Shown here one piece after another: positions 57,420-64,000 of a stretch of 64,000 nt of DNA. The stretch's first letter is position 1; every line of letters starts with the position of its first letter. The position numbers and the translations under genes were made by a program. The DNA comes from Bacteroidota bacterium (lineage in GTDB: Bacteria > Bacteroidota > Bacteroidia > Chitinophagales > Chitinophagaceae). The stretch lies in the NCBI GenBank assembly GCA_023387985.1, contig JAEWHC010000008.1, forward strand, positions 361,410-425,409, written 5' to 3'. The notes beneath the pieces are model-generated. The model was not told the DNA's origin. It searched no databases and saw only the letters and a program-made list of their open reading frames with translations.

Positions 57420-59267
57420 TCATTGCCGGTTTACACCAACCTTCACCGCATCCGCAGGAGACCTCTCTATCCTTAAATCTTTCGCTATATCAAACCCCCG
57501 TTCAAATTTGTTGTTCTCAATTGATACATGATCCACTTTTTCGAAAAAGAACATAAACTTATTCCAGTGAAAAGGAGTGAATTCGTTGTTGTACCTAATT
57601 TCATTGTTGCGGAAAACAATGCCATCCGTTGATTTGGCATAAAGAATGGGATGGTCAAACGTTTCGAATGTATTGTGTTCAATCACGATCCCGGAATGGA
57701 AAAACTTTTCCTGGTCTTTGAGGTTGGGGATCTCCGGGTAAACAGAAATAATGGCATTGGTAAACTGGTAATTGGCCGTAAGCGCATTCACAAACCTGTT
57801 GTTTCGGATAATCACTTGCCGGCAGGCCCCGGTTTCAAACCATCCATTGCAATCGCCGCAAAGCAGGATGGCCGTTCCATGGGTATGGTCGAAGAAGTTG
57901 CCTTCGCAAACTACTTTCTTAGGTGTAGAAAATAGCGCACCCCTTGCCCGGTTGTTGCGCACGATGTTGTTGCTGAACACCACCTCGGGCGTCCAGGTCA
58001 GGTTTTCAATGCCGTATTTTCCGGCTTCGGAAATTTCCCGCGGAAGCGCACCGGAAAAAACAATTTCAAATGCTTTTGCGCCAAATTCGGTTGGCTTATC
58101 AATGGCTTTTACAGATTGAATGGTATTGATGTGGCCGTCCACCACCTCCATTTTTTCGGATTCCACGAATTGTACACTGTCGCCGGTTTCACCCCACCGG
58201 AAGCCCCAGGCCTGCGGGTGCATATAACGGGCATGGAGCGTATGGTCATCCACGCGTTTGGTTACACGCAGGTAAGTTCCATGTACATTGATGGCATCAT
58301 CCGCCATATGTTCATAAAGCCCGTTTTTGGAAGTAATCAACCCCTTCACCGCGGAAAAATGCGTGGCATCCGCCTGTGTGGTAAAATACCGGGGATCTCC
58401 AGGTCCGCGCAGGGCTACATTGAATCCGTCCAGCAATATGTTTTCGCTCATTTGCACAACCAGGCCCATCCCTTCAGCATAATGTACGGTAACCTGCCGC
58501 AAGGCAATATTCCTGCCCAGGCTCACAAAAATTCCCGGGGTTGGCCGGTGCCAGGAGCGTAAAACCAACCGCTCGCCCGGCGTAGTTTGCCCGATCTGAT
58601 CCCATCCGCTGATGGTCAATACACCAGGGGTTTTTTCTTCAATGGTTTTGGGATTGAAATTTATATCGCGGCGGATATAGGCCATACGCCGGTCTTCCCG
58701 GAAGGCCATGGCAGACCCGAGGGGATTTTCGTAACCTTCACCGAGTGCATCGAGTTTATTGTTGGAGATGCGGTGATGCCCGCCGGGAAAAATTTCGGCG
58801 ACCATTTCATTTTTCTCCTTGTTTACTTCCAGAACATTGAGCTGGCGCAAGGCCGGCAATTCAAAATCAATGGCCATATTTTTCAATTCCACGTTTTCAC
58901 AATCCACAAGGGCAAAAGGGATCATCCGGCCATGAAAAATAAAATCGGAACCCTGCCCGTCAATGGTTACATTTTTCAGGTTTTCCAGCGCAAAAGCCAC
59001 AACCCGGGGATTGTCCTGGTCGTGGTTGGAAATGTAGTATTCCCTGGTGAAGGCCCCATCCGGGTAAAAATCGTAACGCCCTTTGGGAAACCTGATGGTA
59101 ACGGGCGATGTGTGGTTGCGCGCCTGCAATTGCCTGAGAAGGTCAGCCACCGCTTTTGAGGCGTTCTCCCTGGTGTTTGGTTTTATAGGGAAATCAATAA
59201 ACTGTTTTGACGGGCTACAGCCCATCACGATAGCTAGCAGGATGAGCAAAAGAATATTTCTACGCAT
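57420..59267 (-). CDS. GH110 alpha-1,3-galactosidase lipoprotein
   Basis: A 615-residue lipoprotein (MRRNILLLILLAIVMGC, Cys17) with a right-handed parallel beta-helix. The family marks are FPKGRYDFYPDGAF (60-73), VTIDGQGSDFIFHGR (100-114) and MADDAINVHGTYLRV with D323 and D324, the expected catalytic carboxylates of GH110 inverting alpha-1,3-galactosidases (the Bacteroides blood-group-B-cleaving enzymes). Right-handed repeats fill the rest (NNIVRNNRARGALF, IIRNNRFVNALT). Likely outer-membrane-anchored or periplasmic, removing terminal alpha-1,3-galactose. Convergent with the phosphodiester glycosidase gene, only 7 bp apart. Confidence 0.9.
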   Translation of the reverse strand: MRRNILLLILLAIVMGCSPSKQFIDFPIKPNTRENASKAVADLLRQLQARNHTSPVTIRFPKGRYDFYPDGAFTREYYISNHDQDNPRVVAFALENLKNVTIDGQGSDFIFHGRMIPFALVDCENVELKNMAIDFELPALRQLNVLEVNKEKNEMVAEIFPGGHHRISNNKLDALGEGYENPLGSAMAFREDRRMAYIRRDINFNPKTIEEKTPGVLTISGWDQIGQTTPGERLVLRSWHRPTPGIFVSLGRNIALRQVTVHYAEGMGLVVQMSENILLDGFNVALRGPGDPRYFTTQADATHFSAVKGLITSKNGLYEHMADDAINVHGTYLRVTKRVDDHTLHARYMHPQAWGFRWGETGDSVQFVESEKMEVVDGHINTIQSVKAIDKPTEFGAKAFEIVFSGALPREISEAGKYGIENLTWTPEVVFSNNIVRNNRARGALFSTPKKVVCEGNFFDHTHGTAILLCGDCNGWFETGACRQVIIRNNRFVNALTANYQFTNAIISVYPEIPNLKDQEKFFHSGIVIEHNTFETFDHPILYAKSTDGIVFRNNEIRYNNEFTPFHWNKFMFFFEKVDHVSIENNKFERGFDIAKDLRIERSPADAVKVGVNRQ

Positions 59268-59313
59268 TATTTTTAATTAGGTCAGGCGCACCACTTTCCC
59301 CTTCGAAAAACAG

Positions 59314-59369
59314 GAGAATAGCTGTGGCCACAGTCTGTTGCAAGATATTGGTTTCAAACCACTATTCTC
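59314..59369. other. Nested inverted-repeat element upstream of the GH110 gene
   Basis: An outer 8-bp inverted repeat (GAGAATAG 59314-59321, CTATTCTC 59362-59369) encloses two palindromes: CTGTGGCCACAG (59322-59333), directly abutting the left arm, and GGTTTCAAACC (59350-59360), one base from the right arm. The pattern would fold into a three-way junction as RNA or a cruciform as DNA, on either strand. It sits 47 bp before the GH110 ATG and at the upstream edge of the AT-rich region before the RM operon. A leader RNA switch, an operator, or a recombination site at the island edge are all possible. Confidence 0.5.
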
Positions 59370-59793
59370 TTCACCCCATGGGTTGTCCATCGCGGAAAAT
59401 TCAAAAAAATAAAATTATCTTTCGCAAATCAGGCAGATACCGGCAAGTGTAGAACGACACAGCAACCATTGACACGGACGACTAAAAAGTGAACATTAAC
59501 ACAAGGACAAACCATTTTGACAGGTGACCAACATACAGACCATATTGAAAACGGACAACGAGTAAGCCGACACTCATTGCCGACCCTTCTGTATTTTTTA
59601 TTTTCCCCACCGCACATTTTTTTAATTCAATTTTATTGCCACCGCACAAATGGCACATTTGGTTTTGCCCGACACACAAGCCAACCCTTCGCAAAACCAA
59701 AAGAGCCATTTTTTACCCACGCACCGACAGACATAACGACAATAATTCAAACACTTTTTATATTGAAATATGAGATAGTCAAAATATTAAATC
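59370..59793. other. AT-rich, gene-poor stretch before the RM operon
   Basis: About 420 bp with lower GC than the GH110 side and no supported gene. CACCGCACA occurs twice. The style of this sequence (Pu/Py-rich GACAAC-like words, runs of T) recalls non-coding spacers at the borders of mobile or horizontally exchanged islands in Bacteroidota; this is an impression, not a database result. Short open frames on both strands are not convincing. Confidence 0.4.
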
Positions 59794-59801
59794 TATCTTT
59801 G
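59794..59801 (+). promoter_or_regulatory. Promoter -7 box for the RM operon
   Basis: TATCTTTG matches the TAnnTTTG consensus exactly and lies 20 bp before the ATG of the HTH gene, giving a short leader. No TTTG at the expected -33 spacing was found. Confidence 0.5.
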
Positions 59802-59821
59802 CGGACACATTTCAAAATGAC

Positions 59822-60013
59822 ATGAACAGGATAAAAGAAGTGCTGGAAGAAAAAGGTGTAAAACAAACTTGGTTGGCTGAACAACTAGGGAAAAGTTACA
59901 ACATGGTCAACGGCTATGTGCAAAACCGACAACAGCCAAGACTTGAAGTGCTTTTTGAAATTGCCAAAATACTAGGAGTGAAACCAACAGACTTAATAAA
60001 AGAGAAAAAATGA
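59822..60013 (+). CDS. XRE-family HTH regulator of the RM operon
   Basis: A 63-residue protein that is just one helix-turn-helix domain (KQTWLAEQLGKSYNMVNGYV about 14-33, followed by QPRLEVLFEIAKILGVKPTDLI). It resembles the controller (C) proteins of restriction-modification systems or the XRE-type regulators next to type I RM genes. It overlaps hsdM by 4 bp (ATGA), so regulator and methylase are translated from one message. It likely represses or times its own operon at the promoter just upstream. Confidence 0.88.
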   Translation: MNRIKEVLEEKGVKQTWLAEQLGKSYNMVNGYVQNRQQPRLEVLFEIAKILGVKPTDLIKEKK

Positions 60014-61557
60014 CAAGCATAGCACAACAACAAGAATTACGAGCAAAAATTTGGAGAATAGCCAACGATGTTCGTGGCTCAGTGGATGGTTGGGACTTTA
60101 AACAGTTTGTCTTAGGAACGCTATTCTATCGCTTTATTAGTGAAAACTTTACCAACTACATTGAAGGTGGTGATGAAAGCATAAACTATGCAAACTACCT
60201 CGATAAAAACATAACTCCCGAAATAAAAGACGATGCGATAAAAACAAAAGGTTACTTCATTTATCCGAGCCAACTTTTTGTGAATGTTGCCAAAACTGCC
60301 AATACAAACCCCAATCTGAACACGGACTTAAAAGCAATCTTTGATGCCATAGAAAGTTCTGCAAATGGTTATCCATCTGAACCAGACATTAAAGGTTTGT
60401 TTGCCGACTTTGACACAACAAGTACACGATTAGGAAATACCGTTGAAAGCAAAAACCTGCGTTTAGCATCCGTTATTAAAGGTGTAGAAGAACTTAATTT
60501 CGGCAAATTTGAAGATAATGAAATAGAACTCTTTGGAGATGCGTATGAATTTCTTATTGGCAATTATGCAGCCAACGCAGGAAAATCAGGTGGTGAGTTT
60601 TTCACACCTGTTCACGTGTCAAAACTCATTGCACAATTGGCAATGCACAAGCAGGACACGGTAAACAAGATTTACGACCCAGCGGCAGGTTCAGGTTCTT
60701 TGTTGTTACAAGCCAAAAAGCATTTCGACAATCATATTATTGAAGAAGGTTTTTATGGGCAGGAAGTGAATCATACAACTTACAACCTTGCTCGTATGAA
60801 TATGTTTTTACACAACATTAATTACGATAAGTTTAATATTGCCCTTGGCAATACCCTCATTGATCCACATTATGGCGATGAGAAACCTTTTGATGCAATA
60901 GTTTCAAATCCTCCATATTCTATAAAATGGATTGGTGACGATGACCCAACGCTGATTAATGATGACCGTTTTGCACCTGCTGGTGTTTTAGCTCCTAAAT
61001 CAAAAGCAGATTTTGCTTTTGTTTTGCATGCCCTAAGTTATCTATCAAGTAAAGGAAGGGCAGCAATTGTTTGTTTCCCTGGTATCTTTTATCGTGGCGG
61101 TGCGGAACAGAAAATCAGAAAGTATTTGGTGGAAAACAACTTTGTTGAGACCATTATCTCATTAGCACCAAATTTATTCTACGGAACTCCAATTGCAGTA
61201 ACAATTCTCGTTCTTTCAAAGCATAAAATAGAAAATAAAACGCAATTTATTGATGCAAGCGGTGAAGATTTCTTCAAAAAGGTAACCAACAACAATGTGC
61301 TTACTGATAAACACATTGAACGGATTATGGAAATTTTTGATAGCAAAGAGGATATTGAGTATGTAGCTAAGACTATCGACAATTCGAAGATTGCAGAAAA
61401 TGATTATAACTTATCTGTAAGCGCCTATGTGGAAACTAAAGACCATAGGGAGCAATTTGACATTGTGGAGTTAAACACTGAGGTTTCAAAAACGGTTGAA
61501 AAAATTGATAAGCTTCGTGCTGATATTGATTCAATAATAAATGAGATTGAAGCGTGA
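60010..61557 (+). CDS. hsdM: Type I restriction-modification methylase subunit
   Basis: A 515-residue N6-adenine methyltransferase subunit. Motif I is DPAAGSGS (223-230) and motif IV is NPPY (300-303), with the N-terminal helical HsdM domain (about 1-160) and GGEFFTPVHVSKLIAQL (195-211) preceding. The C-terminal coiled helix (SKTVEKIDKLRADIDSIINEIEA) pairs with HsdS. It overlaps hsdS by 4 bp. GC is lower than the eCIS region, indicating acquisition with the island. Confidence 0.97.
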   Translation: MTSIAQQQELRAKIWRIANDVRGSVDGWDFKQFVLGTLFYRFISENFTNYIEGGDESINYANYLDKNITPEIKDDAIKTKGYFIYPSQLFVNVAKTANTNPNLNTDLKAIFDAIESSANGYPSEPDIKGLFADFDTTSTRLGNTVESKNLRLASVIKGVEELNFGKFEDNEIELFGDAYEFLIGNYAANAGKSGGEFFTPVHVSKLIAQLAMHKQDTVNKIYDPAAGSGSLLLQAKKHFDNHIIEEGFYGQEVNHTTYNLARMNMFLHNINYDKFNIALGNTLIDPHYGDEKPFDAIVSNPPYSIKWIGDDDPTLINDDRFAPAGVLAPKSKADFAFVLHALSYLSSKGRAAIVCFPGIFYRGGAEQKIRKYLVENNFVETIISLAPNLFYGTPIAVTILVLSKHKIENKTQFIDASGEDFFKKVTNNNVLTDKHIERIMEIFDSKEDIEYVAKTIDNSKIAENDYNLSVSAYVETKDHREQFDIVELNTEVSKTVEKIDKLRADIDSIINEIEA

Positions 61558-62708
61558 GTATTTTAGATAAATTTTTGGAAGGAACCGAGGTGAAGTGGGA
61601 AACTATTGACAATTTATTTCATGTTAAAAATGGTTATACCCCTTCTAAATCCAATCAAGAATATTGGACCAATGGAACAATTCCATGGTTTCGCATGGAA
61701 GATATTCGTAAAAACGGTAGAGTACTTTCAGATTCTATACAGCATGTTTCAGAATCAGCAGTCAAAGGGCAACTCATACCTGAGAACTCTTTATTAATGT
61801 CTACAACCGCAACAATCGGTGAACATGCACTAATCTTAGTACCGTACTTGACAAATCAACAAATAACGAATTTTTCATTAAAAACTTCATACGCAGATAA
61901 AGTAAGTATAAAGTATCTTTTTTATTGTTTTTTTGATTTTGGAAAATGGTGTATTGAGAATGCCAATAAAAATGGAGGTTTAAGTATTATTGGTACAAAC
62001 AAATTAAAAGAATATACTATCCCTATCCCTCCTCTCACAGTCCAAATCGAAATTGTCCGTATTCTAGACAAATTTACGGAGCTTACAGCGGAGCTTACAG
62101 CGGAGCTTACAGCCAGAAAAAAGCAGTATGAGTATTATAGGGATAGCTTGTTGACTACTTATGAAACGGTACCAAAGAAAAAGCTAATAGAAGTTGCAGA
62201 TATTTGTCGTGGTGTACGAGTAGTTAAGAAACAGCTCCTTTCAAACGGAGAATATCCGGTTTATCAAAATAGCCTTTCACCAATGGGATATTATGACCAA
62301 TATAATTGCAGCAAAAATACAACATACATTATTAGTGCAGGTGCAGCGGGTGAAATAGGATACTGTGAAACGGATTTTTGGGCGGCTGATGATTGCTTGA
62401 TTTTCTCTAATCTAAAGGAAGTTAGAAATAAATATATCTATTATTTTCTAATGACAAAACAAGATCTCATACGATCAAATGTGAGGAAGGCAAGTATCCC
62501 ACGTCTGTCAAGAACTGTAATTGAAAATATGAAGATACCCATTATTCCAGTAGATGAGCAGGAACGAATTATCAATGTGTTGAGCCGTTTCGACACCCTA
62601 TGCAACGACATTTCAAAGGGTCTGCCTGCTGAAATAGAGGCTCGTAAAAACCAATATGAATACTACAGAGATAAGCTGCTTACGTTCAAGGAGGTGGATA
62701 TCCAATAA
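61554..62708 (+). CDS. hsdS: Type I RM specificity subunit with TAEL repeats
   Basis: A 384-residue specificity subunit starting at GTG (61554) and overlapping hsdM by 4 bp. Two target-recognition domains are visible: TRD1 about 14-165 and TRD2 about 205-360, each ending in a conserved helical spacer (LTVQIEIVRILDKFTELTAE and VDEQERIINVLSRFDTLCND). The central spacer contains ELTAELTAELTAR (176-188) and repeats RKKQYEYYRD and RKNQYEYYRD in the two halves. The length is at the low end of the family but reads complete. The TAEL count matters for sequence specificity in type IC systems. Confidence 0.95.
   Translation: MSILDKFLEGTEVKWETIDNLFHVKNGYTPSKSNQEYWTNGTIPWFRMEDIRKNGRVLSDSIQHVSESAVKGQLIPENSLLMSTTATIGEHALILVPYLTNQQITNFSLKTSYADKVSIKYLFYCFFDFGKWCIENANKNGGLSIIGTNKLKEYTIPIPPLTVQIEIVRILDKFTELTAELTAELTARKKQYEYYRDSLLTTYETVPKKKLIEVADICRGVRVVKKQLLSNGEYPVYQNSLSPMGYYDQYNCSKNTTYIISAGAAGEIGYCETDFWAADDCLIFSNLKEVRNKYIYYFLMTKQDLIRSNVRKASIPRLSRTVIENMKIPIIPVDEQERIINVLSRFDTLCNDISKGLPAEIEARKNQYEYYRDKLLTFKEVDIQ
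62079..62114 (+). repeat. Three tandem 12-bp repeats (TAEL) in the hsdS spacer
   Basis: GAGCTTACAGCG occurs three times in a row (third copy ends in C), encoding ELTA three times in the region between the two recognition domains. In-frame gain or loss of one copy changes the spacing of the two half-sites in EcoR124I and its relatives. Confidence 0.97.
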
Positions 62709-62725
62709 AAATAAAGAATTATGAA

Positions 62726-63163
62726 TTGAAGGATGAGTTAATTACTGAAATAGGTAGATTTTCAGTTTTATGGAATTACTTTGAACGATTTTATTGTGAC
62801 AAATCGTGTAACCCCAATAAAATAAAAACTATTTGTACAAATATAGCTATTAATAAAGATAAGGAAATTGCATTATCTGGAGCTTTAAATAAAAGAAAAA
62901 GTCTTTTCAATATGATTGTTTCTGATTATGTGCAAGATGGCTTATTTCCAGAAGGTGCCAGACAATCAAGAGATGAAGATAAAACGCTTATGGAAAATTT
63001 TTTGAAGCAAGATGGAGATAAATTAACTTGTGGATGCCTTTTAACGATTTATAGAATTAGAAACAACTTAATGCATGGATTAAAGCCAATAGAAGATTTG
63101 AATACGCAATTAGAGTTGTTTGAAGCGGTAAATGAAGTTCTTGAAAGTGTAAAGAAGGTGTAA
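62726..63163 (+). CDS. Small HEPN-motif protein inside the RM operon
   Basis: A 145-residue helical protein. It carries the HEPN-type nuclease motif R112-x4-H117 in YRIRNNLMHGL, in front of a C-terminal helix (LELFEAVNEVLESVKK), with an N-terminal helix (FSVLWNYFERFYC) in keeping with the fold. The start is uncertain: a TTG at 62726 is the first reasonable start after the hsdS stop and no in-frame ATG precedes the conserved part. It sits between hsdS and hsdR, the location where anticodon nuclease PrrC is encoded in some type I loci, but it lacks the PrrC NTPase. Function unknown; RNA cleavage is inferred. Confidence 0.65.
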   Translation: MKDELITEIGRFSVLWNYFERFYCDKSCNPNKIKTICTNIAINKDKEIALSGALNKRKSLFNMIVSDYVQDGLFPEGARQSRDEDKTLMENFLKQDGDKLTCGCLLTIYRIRNNLMHGLKPIEDLNTQLELFEAVNEVLESVKKV

Positions 63164-63166
63164 CCT

Positions 63167-64000
63167 ATGTCATTTTTCAATATCGTTGCCGAGACAAATG
63201 AAAACACCGTTGTCACATCATATGAGCCGGTCAAAGCGCGTTCTGACAGTTACCAGAGTGAGGCGGCGCTGGAAAAGGAGTTTATTCGTCTGCTTTGTGA
63301 GCAAGGCTACGAATACTTGGTAATACACACAGAAAAAGAGCTGATTGCCAACCTGCGCACCAAGCTGGAGGAACTGAACAGCTACCGTTTTTCAAAAGCA
63401 GAATGGGAGCAGTTTTTTGCCAGCTCCGTTGCCAACCCCGACGAACATATTGTGGAGAAAACACGGAAAATCCAGGAAGACTATGTTCAGGTTTTAAAGC
63501 GGGATGACGGCTCAACCAAAAATATCACGCTCATTGATAAAAAGAATATTCACAACAACCGTTTGCAGGTCATCAATCAATACGCTGTGGGCACAGAGGA
63601 CGGTGCCAAGTATGACAACCGCTATGATGTTACCGTGCTGGTAAACGGTCTGCCGCTGGTACATATTGAGCTCAAACGACGTGGTGTTGCCATCCGTGAA
63701 GCTTTTAACCAAATCAACCGCTACCAGCGAGATTCCTTTTGGGCGGGCTGCGGCCTGTTTGAGTATGTGCAGATTTTTGTCATCTCTAACGGTACAAACA
63801 CAAAGTACTATTCCAACAGCACCAGGTTTCATGCCATCAAGGATGCTGCATCCGGCAAGGGCAAAAAAGGAAAAACCAGCAACAGCTTTGAATTTACCTC
63901 CTTTTGGGCGGACGCCAACAATCGTGTTATCCCCGATTTAATTGACTTTACCAAGACATTCTTTGCAAAGCACTCGCTCTTAAATGTGCTGACCAAATAC
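63167..64000 (+). CDS. hsdR: Type I RM restriction subunit, 5' part, runs off window
   Basis: First 278 residues of HsdR, open to the window edge. The nuclease core of PD-(D/E)xK type shows D154 in RYDVTVLVNG and E168-L-K170 in LVHIELKRRG; GTEDGAKYDNRYD leads in, and FNQINRYQR follows. The helicase domains should lie beyond the edge. The base composition here is visibly higher in GC than hsdM, hsdS and the HEPN gene, so this gene may have a different history. The start at ATG 63167 follows the HEPN stop (TAA 63161-63163) by 3 bp. Confidence 0.95.
   Translation, partial: MSFFNIVAETNENTVVTSYEPVKARSDSYQSEAALEKEFIRLLCEQGYEYLVIHTEKELIANLRTKLEELNSYRFSKAEWEQFFASSVANPDEHIVEKTRKIQEDYVQVLKRDDGSTKNITLIDKKNIHNNRLQVINQYAVGTEDGAKYDNRYDVTVLVNGLPLVHIELKRRGVAIREAFNQINRYQRDSFWAGCGLFEYVQIFVISNGTNTKYYSNSTRFHAIKDAASGKGKKGKTSNSFEFTSFWADANNRVIPDLIDFTKTFFAKHSLLNVLTKY

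Noticed and set aside
62726..63163. Identification of the HEPN gene as PrrC
   Set aside because: PrrC is much larger and has an ABC-type NTPase domain; this protein has neither, only the R-x4-H motif.
1..64000. CRISPR array, tRNA or rRNA genes, insertion sequences
   Set aside because: No spaced direct repeats, no cloverleaf-like sequences with TTCGAATC-type T arms, and no transposase or terminal inverted-repeat pair were seen by eye; a dedicated scan was not possible.

Overview
The window looks like a chromosomal segment of a Bacteroidota bacterium, most likely a soil or rhizosphere member of the Chitinophagaceae or close kin. The reasons are the gene content (DUF4836 lipoprotein, GH31 with a PA14 insert, GH110, periplasmic-propeller histidine kinase with LytTR regulator, surface proteins starting with VGIGT-type motifs, DUF2306, eukaryotic-like topoisomerase IB), the scarcity of Shine-Dalgarno sequences, and TAnnTTTG promoter-like boxes. 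No tRNA, rRNA, CRISPR array or transposase gene was recognised.

Layout. 1-6.5 kb: glycan-degrading lipoproteins and secreted enzymes (partial GH2 beta-galactosidase, PA14-containing GH31 alpha-xylosidase) and a DUF4836 lipoprotein. 6.8-12.8 kb: housekeeping and metabolic genes (methylglyoxal synthase, HflX, topoisomerase IB, rhodanese, two NAD(P)-dependent dehydrogenase-family proteins). 13.1-26.9 kb: mostly minus-strand secreted hydrolases (esterase, PIG-L deacetylase, cupin, a beta-lactamase-like/TPR/alpha-beta hydrolase fusion, an HExxH protein), an AraC regulator, DUF2306, and a surface-protein cluster (BNR-repeat protein plus two VGIGT proteins). 27.0-30.9 kb: a two-component pair, sensor with propeller repeats plus LytTR response regulator.

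30.9-55.6 kb is the centrepiece: a complete-looking extracellular contractile injection system (eCIS, Afp/PVC-type phage-tail-like particle) encoded by one minus-strand run of 16 tightly packed genes. Reading from the promoter side (55.6 kb) downward: cap protein (Afp16-like), an unrecognised protein, a single sheath, two tubes, a 54-residue DUF5908 protein, an Afp7-like tube-initiator, spike, PAAR tip, gp25 wedge, two baseplate proteins, a 1256-residue protein in the fibre position, tape measure, a 1585-residue eCIS-core (DUF4157) protein with a CHAP-like region and a nuclease-like C-terminus, and the AAA+ ATPase. The big DUF4157 protein is the best candidate cargo or effector.

56-59.3 kb: a phosphodiester-glycosidase-family lipoprotein and a GH110 alpha-1,3-galactosidase lipoprotein, converging. 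59.3-64 kb: an AT-richer island beginning with a structured inverted-repeat element and an AT-rich gap, then a type I restriction-modification operon: HTH regulator, HsdM, HsdS with three TAEL spacer repeats (the EcoR124-type specificity switch), a small HEPN-motif protein in the niche where PrrC-like anticodon nucleases occur, and the N-terminal part of HsdR running off the window.

How they work together: the eCIS operon should build a released or anchored syringe loaded with the DUF4157 protein; the convergent two-component pair is a candidate controller but nothing in the sequence proves it. The RM island is an independent defence module. Assignments rest on reading motifs and gene order by eye; no database search was run.
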